A DNA stretch of 9,840 bases, taken from an uncultured Lachnospiraceae bacterium (GTDB lineage: Bacteria > Bacillota > Clostridia > Lachnospirales > Lachnospiraceae). Both the position numbers and the translations under genes were made by a program. The DNA lies in the NCBI GenBank assembly GCA_958405355.1, contig CATYEA010000058.1, positions 1 through 9,840 of the forward strand. The letters run 5' to 3'. This document shows positions 1 to 6,614 of the stretch, one piece after another. Under the pieces are notes generated by a model. The model saw nothing but the letters and a program-made list of their open reading frames with translations, was not told the origin of the DNA and made no database searches. How positions within the stretch are numbered: position 1 is the first letter of the stretch; every line of letters begins with the position of its first letter.

Positions 1-828
1 CCCACTGTCACCGCCATCACTGCTGCCGGAAGCTGCTGCCTCCTGAGCTGCTGCTGCAGCTGCTGCGGCTGCTTCCGCGGCTGCACGAATCTCGGATTCG
101 ATTTCTGCTAAAGCCTGCTGCTCCATGGAAATATTTTCTTCTAATTCCTGGATATACTCTGCCGTATATTCAATCGATGCATTTAAGGACTGGATATATG
201 CAGCCTTTTCATCAAGAATTCCCTGCAATTCTGCTTCCTGGGATTCCAGTTCTGCTTTAAGCTGAGTGATACGTGCAACTTCTTCTTCCTGCTGTTTTTC
301 CAATTCTTCAATCTGCGTTCTTGTCTCCTGAAGACTCTGAAGCAGGTTGCTGTCATAGTCCGAAATTTTTGAAATATATTCGGTGCTGTTTAACAGAGAA
401 GTAATATCTTCTGCTGCCAGGAGAATTTCCAGATATCCGGTCTCTCCCTTTTTATACATAACTTTAATACGGAGCTTTAAAGTCTCATACTGTTTCTGCT
501 CTTTTTCACGGGCAGCTTCCAGATCCTTTTTGGTCTGTTCCAAAGCGGCCTCCGTCTGCTCCAGCTCTGCATTCGTTGTATCGATCTGGCCCTGGACTGT
601 TGTCAGCTGTTCATCCAGAGCAGCAATCTCAGCCTCTGTGTTTGCCTTATCTGTCTGCATGGAATCCAGAGCCTGGCTCTGAGCAGCCTTTTCCTGTTCC
701 AATGCCTCAATCTGCTGTTCCTTTTCCTCCTTATCGTTCTCATCTGCAGCCAAAGCCGTTAAACTGAACGAAAAAGCCATTACAAAGGCCATCAGTATAC
801 TGAGCAGCCTTGTATGTAAACGTTTCAT
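1..828 (-). CDS. Secreted coiled-coil peptidoglycan hydrolase or hydrolase activator (FtsEX partner), C-terminus outside window
   Basis: I translated this frame by eye from the ATG at 826-828; it stays open for 276 codons to the left edge, so the protein is partial. Residues 1-28 form a signal peptide: basic start MKRLHTR, hydrophobic core, and an ALAA-type cleavage site before DEND. Residues ~30-235 are rich in Glu, Gln, Ala and Leu in heptad spacing, predicting a long coiled coil. It is interrupted near residues 120-165 by a segment (MYKKGETGYLEILL, then ISKISDYD) typical of CwlO/PcsB/EnvC-like proteins. An Ala-rich stretch and a Gly/Ser/Asp linker follow, which usually lead into a catalytic domain (M23, NlpC/P60 or CHAP); that domain is not in the window. 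The gene lies 15 nt after ftsX with a GGAAGGGAG ribosome site. In Firmicutes, FtsEX activates such hydrolases at the cell surface. The FtsEX-partner role is inferred from the fold and position. Confidence 0.82.
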   Translation of the reverse strand, partial: MKRLHTRLLSILMAFVMAFSFSLTALAADENDKEEKEQQIEALEQEKAAQSQALDSMQTDKANTEAEIAALDEQLTTVQGQIDTTNAELEQTEAALEQTKKDLEAAREKEQKQYETLKLRIKVMYKKGETGYLEILLAAEDITSLLNSTEYISKISDYDSNLLQSLQETRTQIEELEKQQEEEVARITQLKAELESQEAELQGILDEKAAYIQSLNASIEYTAEYIQELEENISMEQQALAEIESEIRAAAEAAAAAAAAAQEAAASGSSDGGDSG

Positions 829-843
829 ATCTTTTCTCCCTTC

Positions 844-1752
844 CTATACTCTGACATGTTTTCTCAAAGTCATATAACTTCCGATAAAACCAATACCCAA
901 ACCGATTGCAAGCGATATCGGGATAAGGATATTGAATACGTCATTTACATCCATAAATGTAAGTATTCTGTTTAATATTGAGAAGTGTTCCAAAACGAAG
1001 TCTACAACCATCGGATAAAGCAAACGCAAAACAACTACCGGAATCGCGGAGCCGATCAAACCAATCGTCATACCTTCAACAAGGAATGGCCCGCGGACAA
1101 AGAAGTCCGTCGCACCAATGTATTTCATGATTGCAATTTCTTCTTTACGAACAGTAATACCGATCATGACCGTATTGCTGATCAGGAAAATTGCAACAAA
1201 TACCAAAATTAAAATAATACCAATAGATACATATCCAATCAGACGGCTGAAATTCGTAAAGCTGTCTGCAATGATATCTGAGGCATTGACCTCCGAAACC
1301 CCATCCAGTCCTTTGATATAAGATATCAGTTCGGCCTGTCTGGATGTATCCGCTAAATAAACCTGAACACTGGCACAATCCACCAGCGGATTATCCTGGT
1401 CCAGTCCGGCAAGGATTCCTTCATCACCGTCCGGAAAATAATCCTGCTTGAAGTTCTGCCATGCCTGGTCTGCAGAAATATAGGTCGTTGAACTAACCTC
1501 TTCCCGCACATCGATCAGACGCTGAATTTCCAGCATCTGTTCTTCCGTTGTTGTCTCATCAAAAAAAACTGTTACGCCTACGTTGCTCTCCGCCGCATGC
1601 ACCATATACTGAAAATTTGCCACAATACAATAAAATATGCCAAATATAAACAAACATGCGGTGATTGTTCCAACAGACGCCAGGGAAAACAACCGGTTAC
1701 GGCCAATATTTTTAAAGCCCTGCCGGATTGCGTAAAATATTCTACCAATCAT
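844..1752 (-). CDS. ftsX: Cell division ABC transporter permease-like protein FtsX
   Basis: FtsX is the membrane half of the FtsEX complex. It exports no known substrate; it passes ATP-driven changes in FtsE to cell-wall hydrolases outside the membrane. The 302-residue protein has the family layout: a short basic cytoplasmic start (IRQGFKNIGRNR), TM1 at ~22-46, a large outer domain at ~47-170, and TM2 (~172-196), TM3 (~222-243) and TM4 (~274-296). The conserved cytoplasmic loop between TM2 and TM3 (VRKEEIAIMKYIGATDFFVRG, starting at residue 201) is a clear FtsX signature. Its ATG lies inside the end of ftsE (11-nt overlap), with an AAGGTGG ribosome site 9 nt upstream, so the two are probably translationally coupled. 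The next gene, 15 nt downstream, is a coiled-coil hydrolase-type protein, its likely outer partner. Length and motifs look intact. Confidence 0.95.
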   Translation of the reverse strand: MIGRIFYAIRQGFKNIGRNRLFSLASVGTITACLFIFGIFYCIVANFQYMVHAAESNVGVTVFFDETTTEEQMLEIQRLIDVREEVSSTTYISADQAWQNFKQDYFPDGDEGILAGLDQDNPLVDCASVQVYLADTSRQAELISYIKGLDGVSEVNASDIIADSFTNFSRLIGYVSIGIILILVFVAIFLISNTVMIGITVRKEEIAIMKYIGATDFFVRGPFLVEGMTIGLIGSAIPVVVLRLLYPMVVDFVLEHFSILNRILTFMDVNDVFNILIPISLAIGLGIGFIGSYMTLRKHVRV

Positions 1753-2425
1753 TTGTTATTCCACCTTTTTCATCGCTGACAACCACACCTTTGTCTATCG
1801 TAATAACCCGTTTCTGCATACGTTCAACAATATCCCGATTATGGGTAACAACGACTACCGTGGTTCCTCGTTTATTAATATCCTCCAGGAGTTTCATAAT
1901 CTCCCATGCATTCGCCGGATCCAGATTTCCTGTCGGCTCATCGGCCAGTAAAACCGGCGGATTATTCACCAGCGCTCTGGCCAGAGAAACTCTCTGCTGC
2001 TCACCACCGGACAATTCATTCGGCATGGATTCTGCCTTATCAGCCAGTCCGACCAGCGTAAGCATCTGTGGTACGGTCTCCTTGATGACCTTCGCCGGTT
2101 TGCCTATGACTCGCTGAGCGAACGCAATATTCTCATAGACATTCCGATCCTTTAACAAACGGAAATCCTGGAAAACGACACCGATTCCCCGGCGCATCTT
2201 CGGAATTTTCCGCCGACGCAGACGACCGATATTCTGACTGTTGATATAAATCTTTCCGGAAGTTGGTTCCAGCTCTTTTAATAACAATTTAAACAGTGTT
2301 GTTTTACCCGAACCGCTGCTTCCCACGATAAATACAAATTCACCTTTACGAATTCTAAGGTTAACACCATTTAAAGCAGACACACCTGTGCTATAAGTTT
2401 TGCAAACGTTATCTAAAACAATCAC
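1742..2425 (-). CDS. ftsE: Cell division ATP-binding protein FtsE
   Basis: FtsE is the cytoplasmic ATPase of the FtsEX complex, which couples ATP hydrolysis to control of peptidoglycan hydrolases at division or elongation sites. The 227-residue protein has every ABC motif in order: Walker A GSSGSGKTT (35-43), Q-loop Q86 in VVFQDFRLL, signature LSGGEQQ (138-144), Walker B VLLADEP (158-164) with catalytic Glu163, D-loop GNLD (166-169) and switch His195 in VVTHN. The start is GTG at 2423-2425: a strong AAAGGAGGT site ends 6 nt upstream and the N-terminus (MIVLDNVCKTY) matches family length. The 3' end overlaps ftsX. A CdaR-like regulator gene ends 43 nt upstream on the same strand with no terminator between, so they may share a transcript. 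Confidence 0.96.
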   Translation of the reverse strand: MIVLDNVCKTYSTGVSALNGVNLRIRKGEFVFIVGSSGSGKTTLFKLLLKELEPTSGKIYINSQNIGRLRRRKIPKMRRGIGVVFQDFRLLKDRNVYENIAFAQRVIGKPAKVIKETVPQMLTLVGLADKAESMPNELSGGEQQRVSLARALVNNPPVLLADEPTGNLDPANAWEIMKLLEDINKRGTTVVVVTHNRDIVERMQKRVITIDKGVVVSDEKGGITNDW

Positions 2426-2431
2426 GTTGTG

Positions 2432-2440
2432 ACCTCCTTT
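2432..2440 (-). promoter_or_regulatory. Ribosome binding site that fixes the GTG start of ftsE
   Basis: AAAGGAGGT (minus strand) is a near-perfect anti-16S match ending 6 nt before the GTG. It supports the non-ATG start. Confidence 0.85.
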
Positions 2441-2468
2441 TATCGCCAGTACCTTGCTTTAAATCTTT

Positions 2469-3557
2469 TTAATATTCAAATGTCTCCATATATCTCATAT
2501 ATTTGACAACCATCAACGCAATCTTAAATGTGATCGCATCTTCAAAAACCCTCAGATCCAGTCCTGTACTCTTCTGAAGCTTATCCAGACGGTAAACCAA
2601 CGTATTCCGGTGAATATATAACTGTCTGGAAGTCTCAGAAACATTCAAACTGTTTTCAAAAAACTTATTGATCGTTATCAACGTTTCCTCATCCAGGTCA
2701 TCCGGAGATTTGCCGTCGAAGATTTCCTTGATGAACATCTTACACAGCGGCACAGGAAGCTGATAGATCAAACGTCCGATACCCAGATTACTGTAAGCTA
2801 CAATAGCGCGCTCACTATAGAAAATCTTACCCACATCCAGAGCCATCTTCGCTTCTTTATAGGAACGGGAAACATCTTTAATCTCATGCACAATCGTTCC
2901 GAGGGCTATCCGGCATTTTGTCAGGCCCTCACTGTGGAGCATATCCAAAAGTCCTTTACAGGATTTGGATAAAGCTTCATAATTCTCGCTCTCTTTCACT
3001 TCACGGACAAGAATGACGCTCTTCTCGTCAACCGCCGTAATAAAGTCCTTTGTCTTGCCCGTATAAATACCACGCACAATCTCAAGACCATTTAATTCTT
3101 TGTCGCTGTTTAATTCAATAATGATCGCAATCCGGCGAACATCCGTATCAATCCGCAGCTTCTTTGAACGATTATAAATATCCACCAGGAGCAGATTGTC
3201 CAAAAGAAGATTCTTAATGAAATTATCCTTATCAAAACGTTCTTTATAAGCTACAAGCAGATTCTGTGTCTGGAATGAAGCAATTTTTCCAACCATGTAA
3301 ACATCGTCACTGTCCCCTTTGGCCAGAATAACGAACTCGAGCTGATGCTCGTCAAATACTTTGAAGAACTGAAAGCCACTGAGTACCTGACTGTCCGCAG
3401 GAGAATTGACAAAGTCCAAAACAGCATTTTCATATTCTTCCGCATTATTCATTGTGGATGCCAAAACCTTCCCCTCGGTATCCATAACGCACAAATCAAC
3501 TCTGGTAATGGCTTTTAAGCCTTCCATCGTCGTCTGTAAAATCTGATTTGAAATCAT
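2469..3557 (-). CDS. CdaR/PucR-family transcriptional regulator (sugar-diacid-regulator type)
   Basis: This is a predicted cytoplasmic DNA-binding regulator of 362 residues. The N-terminal ~120 residues (ISNQILQTTMEGLKAITRVD, then VMDTEGKVLAST) resemble the sensing domain of CdaR-type regulators. The middle (~140-265) looks like the degenerate GGDEF-like domain common in PucR/CdaR proteins. The C-terminal HTH_30 region (~300-345) contains LNVSETSRQLYIHRNTLVYR and then LDKL, the hallmark PucR helix-turn-helix. An in-frame GTG at 3564-3566 would add three residues. I prefer the ATG at 3555-3557 because GGGTGG sits 5 nt upstream and the GTG lies inside that site. Its ligand and targets cannot be read from the sequence. 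Its place upstream of ftsE suggests co-expression with, or control of, the cell-wall genes; a sugar-diacid role is not supported by any neighbouring catabolic gene. Confidence 0.88.
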   Translation of the reverse strand: MISNQILQTTMEGLKAITRVDLCVMDTEGKVLASTMNNAEEYENAVLDFVNSPADSQVLSGFQFFKVFDEHQLEFVILAKGDSDDVYMVGKIASFQTQNLLVAYKERFDKDNFIKNLLLDNLLLVDIYNRSKKLRIDTDVRRIAIIIELNSDKELNGLEIVRGIYTGKTKDFITAVDEKSVILVREVKESENYEALSKSCKGLLDMLHSEGLTKCRIALGTIVHEIKDVSRSYKEAKMALDVGKIFYSERAIVAYSNLGIGRLIYQLPVPLCKMFIKEIFDGKSPDDLDEETLITINKFFENSLNVSETSRQLYIHRNTLVYRLDKLQKSTGLDLRVFEDAITFKIALMVVKYMRYMETFEY

Positions 3558-3562
3558 TTCTA

Positions 3563-3568
3563 CCACCC
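3563..3568 (-). promoter_or_regulatory. Ribosome binding site that decides the start of the CdaR-like gene
   Basis: GGGTGG (minus strand) ends 5 nt before the ATG at 3555-3557. It overlaps the upstream in-frame GTG, arguing against that longer start. Confidence 0.6.
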
Positions 3569-3612
3569 ATACTTATTATCATATAGTCCTGTTCGTATCA
3601 ACTCCTTTTTAT

Positions 3613-3641
3613 ATAATAGTGCAAATATGCCAAAAAGTAAA
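3613..3641 (-). promoter_or_regulatory. Candidate sigma-A promoter for the CdaR-like gene and possibly ftsEX
   Basis: On the minus strand, a -35-like TTTACT (3636-3641, 4 of 6 to consensus) and a -10-like TATTAT (3613-3618, 5 of 6) are separated by 17 nt. The implied start near 3606 gives a leader of about 50 nt. The spacer holds GCATATTTGC, an imperfect dyad that could be an operator. The region is AT-rich, so chance matches are possible. Confidence 0.45.
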
Positions 3642-3755
3642 GGTTTTTTTTATCCGTTTTTATAAAACAGACCCATGTAAATTACAAATTTGTTACAGAA
3701 TAATTTCATTTATGAATTTTAGCACATTTCACAATTTAATTTTGACCAATTTTTT

Positions 3756-3783
3756 TTGATACTTTTTATTAAAAATGTATACA
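3756..3783 (+). promoter_or_regulatory. Candidate promoter P1 for the SDR gene
   Basis: TTGATA (3756-3761) and TATACA (3778-3783) are separated by 16 nt, a fair sigma-A match. The -10 lies inside a 10-nt perfect palindrome, ATGTATACAT (3775-3784), which could also be a repressor site. Confidence 0.4.
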
Positions 3784-3798
3784 TGCTTTGCTATTTTA

Positions 3799-3807
3799 TG
3801 CTATACT
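3799..3807 (+). promoter_or_regulatory. Candidate extended -10 promoter P2 for the SDR gene
   Basis: TGCTATACT fits an extended -10 (TGn plus a 5-of-6 -10 box), with no convincing -35. It lies 48 nt before the SDR start codon, giving a leader of about 40 nt. P1 or P2, or both, could be used. Confidence 0.4.
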
Positions 3808-3854
3808 CAAAATTACTCAGTAATATTTAATAAAATTGTAAAAGGAAATAGACT

Positions 3855-4586
3855 ATGATACACAAAACTGCCCTGATTACCGGTGCTTCCAGAGGCATCG
3901 GGCGGGCCGTTGCCGAGGCCTTTGCCGGCGCCGGATGGTCCGTTGGTATCTGCTGTAAGAAAAATAAAGACGATTTAGCCTATGTAAAAAAACATATTGA
4001 AGCCATGGGAGTCCAATGTTATACCTTTATTGGTGACATGGGCTGTTATGACGATGCACAGCAATTTGTAACCAAAGCCCGAAACGTTCTGGGTCCGATC
4101 GATTGTCTCGTCAATAACGCAGGCATTTCCCATATTGGCCTGCTCAGCGATATGAGTGCCGAAGAATGGAACGAAATCATACAAACCAATCTTACATCGG
4201 TTTTTAACTGCTGTAAACAGGTAATTCCTGACATGGTCACCCGCCAGTCAGGAAGTATCATCAATATTTCTTCCGTCTGGGGTAATTGCGGCGCTTCCTG
4301 TGAAGTTGCCTACTCGGCATCCAAAGGCGGCATGAATGCTTTCACAAAAGCTTTGGCCAAAGAACTGGCCCCAAGCCACATTACCGTCAATGCCATCGCC
4401 TGCGGCGCCATTGACACAGAAATGAATCACTTCTTATCTGAAGAAGAACGAATCCAGCTCATTGATGAAATTCCATCCTGCCGGATGGGCACACCGGAAG
4501 AAGTCGGCCGTCTGGCCCTCCAGTTGGCTGGAAAACACGCCTATCTGACCGGCCAGATCATCACACTCGACGGAGGTTGGACTTAA
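3855..4586 (+). CDS. Short-chain dehydrogenase/reductase, FabG-like; probable EF-P 5-aminopentanone reductase (YmfI type)
   Basis: This is an NAD(P)H-dependent classical SDR of 243 residues, a normal length. Visible motifs: cofactor site TGASRGIG (9-16), NNAG (87-90), Asn112 in QTNL, and the catalytic set Ser140, Tyr153 and Lys157 with the spacing of FabG. The end ITGQ-like motif (LTGQIITLDGGW) is also intact. Two reactions are plausible: 3-oxoacyl-ACP reduction (FabG), or reduction of the 5-aminopentanone modification on elongation factor P (YmfI in Bacillus). I favour YmfI because the segment NISSVWGNCGASCEVAYSAS (from residue 137), with its GASCE motif before the catalytic Tyr, resembles that group as I remember it, and no fatty-acid synthesis gene is nearby. 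AAAGGA lies 8 nt before the ATG. It appears to be a single-gene unit ending at a strong terminator. SDR identity is near certain; the subgroup is moderate. Confidence 0.93.
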   Translation: MIHKTALITGASRGIGRAVAEAFAGAGWSVGICCKKNKDDLAYVKKHIEAMGVQCYTFIGDMGCYDDAQQFVTKARNVLGPIDCLVNNAGISHIGLLSDMSAEEWNEIIQTNLTSVFNCCKQVIPDMVTRQSGSIINISSVWGNCGASCEVAYSASKGGMNAFTKALAKELAPSHITVNAIACGAIDTEMNHFLSEEERIQLIDEIPSCRMGTPEEVGRLALQLAGKHAYLTGQIITLDGGWT

Positions 4587-4610
4587 ATCTTCTATCCTAA
4601 GTAATTTAAA

Positions 4611-4660
4611 ATCAAAAAAGTCCGACCTGCGCAAAAACACCGCAGGCCAGGCTTTTTTGA
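4611..4660. terminator. Bidirectional rho-independent terminator between convergent genes
   Basis: The inner stem CCTGCG/CGCAGG (4625-4630/4641-4646... with loop at 4632-4640) is extended, across a 3-nt internal loop, by ATCAAAAAAGTC pairing with GGCTTTTTTGAT. The outer A and T tracts give a U-run on whichever strand is transcribed. It starts 24 nt after the SDR stop and lies about 110 nt beyond the stop of the convergent exporter operon, for which I see no nearer terminator. Confidence 0.85.
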
Positions 4661-4772
4661 TGTATAAATTCGGATGTCAAAAACCTTTTCTTTATTCCGT
4701 TTTATGACAATTTGACTAAATAATAGATTTTCTGCAATTCAGGCAAATCTTCAGTGATTCCATAAGAAAACA

Positions 4773-6614
4773 TCAGGCCGTTTCCTCAAACTGGGAATTA
4801 TACAACTCTGCATAAAATCCGCCTTTTCTAAGCAGTTCTTCATGATTGCCCTGCTCAATGATATCTCCGTCTTTCATAACGAGAATTACATCGGCATCTT
4901 TAATCGTAGATAATCGATGGGCGATAACGAAGCTGGTCCGTCCCTTCATCAGATTATTCATAGCTTTCTGAATCCGCTCTTCGGTCCGGGTATCTACGGA
5001 GCTGGTCGCTTCATCAAGAATCAGGACCGGATTGTCCGCCAGAATAGCCCGGGCAATGGTCAGGAGCTGTTTCTGTCCCTGGGAAACATTGCTGGCATCT
5101 TCATTTAATTCCATCTGATATCCCCCCGGAAGGGTCTGAATAAATCGATGAGCATGGGCTGCCTTCGCCGCCGCAATAACTTCTTCATCCGTCGCATCCA
5201 GACGGCCGTAACGAATATTTTCCATGATGGTTCCTTTAAACAACCAGGTATCCTGAAGGACCATTCCAAACAATTCCCGGAGTTCTCCCCGATTAAAGTC
5301 TTTAATATTGTGACCATCCACTAAAATACTGCCATCATTCACATCGTAGAAACGCATAAGCAGTTTGACCATGGTCGTCTTTCCGGCTCCCGTCGGTCCG
5401 ACAATAGCTACCATTTGCCCCGGCTCCACATCACAGCTGAAATCATGAATAATCATTTTGTCTGGCTTATAACCAAAACGTACATGTTCAAAGGAAACAC
5501 GACCTTCCGGATTTTCAAGATGTACCGGATTTTCCACCATAATATCTTCCTCCGGTTCGGCCAGAAATTCAAACACGCGCTCGGAAGCGGCTGCCATAGA
5601 CTGGAGCATGTTGGACACCTGGGCCACCTGGGAAATCGGCTGCGTAAACTGGCGCACATACTGGATAAATGCCTGAATGTCACCGATTTCAATACTTCCC
5701 CGAATGGTCAGATATCCGCCGACAACAGCTACGGCCACATATCCCAGATTTCCGACAAAATTCATGATTGGCTGCATCATTCCGGAAAAGAACTGAGATT
5801 TCCATGCCGAATCATAGAGAGTATCGTTGGTCTCCGAAAATTCTTTGAGAACTTCTTCCTCTCTGTCAAAGGCTTTAACAATATTCTGACCGCTGTAGAC
5901 CTCCTCTACCTGGCCGTTGATATGGCCCAGATATTCCTGCTGGGTACGGAAATATTTCTGAGAGGATTTGACAACAGTTGTAATTAAAATCAAGGATACC
6001 GGTAAAATAACAATGGCGATCAGTGTCATCAACGGACTGATGCTGAGCATCATAATCATAATACCAATCACCGTTGTAATTGATGTGATCAACTGGGTCA
6101 CACTCTGGTTCAAGCTCATCCCCAAAGTATCCACATCATTAGTAATCCGGGATAAAACCTCACCGACCGTTCTGGATTCAAAATATTCCAACGGCATCCG
6201 GTTGATCTTCTCGGAAATTTCCTTACGCATCCGAAAACACATTTTCTGAGAAATTCCCGTCATCAGCCAGCCCTGTATGAATGAGAAGCTGGCACTGACT
6301 GCATAAAGACCGATTAATATAAGAAGGATTCTTCCGATTTTTCCAAAATTAATCCCGTCGCCGCCGGAAAGTTTTGACATAAGGCCATTGAAAATTTCTG
6401 TGGTCGCCTTACTCAAAATCTTTGGTCCGACAATATTAAAGGCCGTACTGCAAATGGCAAATATAAAAACAAATACAAGAGCAATCTTATAGCGGCCCAT
6501 ATAATTTAACAGCTTTCCGACACTGCCTTTAAAATCCTTTGCCTTTTCTCCCGGCATCATTCCCCGGCCCATCGGTCCGTGGCCTCTCATTGGTCCTCTT
6601 CTTTCTTCACTCAT
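4773..6614 (-). CDS. ABC exporter half-transporter (permease-ATPase), catalytic subunit of a heterodimer
   Basis: This 613-residue protein has an N-terminal six-helix type IV exporter domain (~40-345) fused to an ATPase domain (~370-605). Motifs: Walker A GPTGAGKTT (406-414), Q-loop Q454, signature VSQGQ (510-514), Walker B LILDEA with catalytic Glu535, D-loop SSVD and switch His566 in IAHRLST. Glu and His are both present, so its own Walker A/B can build the hydrolytic site. Its signature departs from SGGQ (Gln for the first Gly), as expected for the subunit completing the degenerate site. It starts with a Gly/Met/Arg/His-rich tail (RGPMRGHGPMGRGMM). The ATG overlaps the stop of the upstream exporter gene by 4 nt (ATGA), with AAAGGAGG 9 nt upstream. 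Likely substrates are drugs, lipids or peptides; the sequence cannot say which. The family resembles BmrCD and TM287/288. Confidence 0.94.
   Translation of the reverse strand: MSEERRGPMRGHGPMGRGMMPGEKAKDFKGSVGKLLNYMGRYKIALVFVFIFAICSTAFNIVGPKILSKATTEIFNGLMSKLSGGDGINFGKIGRILLILIGLYAVSASFSFIQGWLMTGISQKMCFRMRKEISEKINRMPLEYFESRTVGEVLSRITNDVDTLGMSLNQSVTQLITSITTVIGIMIMMLSISPLMTLIAIVILPVSLILITTVVKSSQKYFRTQQEYLGHINGQVEEVYSGQNIVKAFDREEEVLKEFSETNDTLYDSAWKSQFFSGMMQPIMNFVGNLGYVAVAVVGGYLTIRGSIEIGDIQAFIQYVRQFTQPISQVAQVSNMLQSMAAASERVFEFLAEPEEDIMVENPVHLENPEGRVSFEHVRFGYKPDKMIIHDFSCDVEPGQMVAIVGPTGAGKTTMVKLLMRFYDVNDGSILVDGHNIKDFNRGELRELFGMVLQDTWLFKGTIMENIRYGRLDATDEEVIAAAKAAHAHRFIQTLPGGYQMELNEDASNVSQGQKQLLTIARAILADNPVLILDEATSSVDTRTEERIQKAMNNLMKGRTSFVIAHRLSTIKDADVILVMKDGDIIEQGNHEELLRKGGFYAELYNSQFEETA

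Larger units (their letters stand above)
3558..3854. other. AT-rich divergent intergenic region
   Basis: This 297-nt non-coding stretch separates the leftward CdaR-like gene from the rightward SDR gene. It is strongly AT-rich, with runs such as T8 and A5, and I see no open frame with a ribosome site, no hairpin resembling a riboswitch and no terminator. It holds the candidate promoters listed separately. A further extended -10-like element (minus strand TGCTAAAAT, 3716-3724) has no good -35. Confidence 0.8.

Noticed and set aside
383..682. Open frame of 99 codons on the plus strand
   Set aside because: It is antisense to the coiled-coil hydrolase-type gene, whose frame continues with a signal peptide and family motifs. 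The antisense translation is Ser/Cys/Ala-rich with no ribosome site or recognisable domain.
3558..3566. GTG at 3564-3566 as the start of the CdaR-like gene
   Set aside because: The GTG is part of the GGGTGG ribosome site that serves the ATG at 3555-3557, and the N-terminus from that ATG looks right for the family.
3580..3606. Possible leader peptide before the CdaR-like gene (TTG or ATG codons downstream of AAGGAG)
   Set aside because: The AAGGAG abuts the TTG with no spacing and lies too far from the next ATG, and the frames are very short. There is no sign of an attenuator hairpin.
4690..4772. A separate terminator immediately after the exporter operon
   Set aside because: I found no strong GC stem followed by a T-run here. 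The shared hairpin at 4611-4660 is the better candidate.
5415..5987. Open frame of 190 codons on the plus strand
   Set aside because: It lies antisense within the 613-residue exporter gene. The His/Asn/Lys-rich product resembles no family and reflects the codon pattern of the opposite strand.
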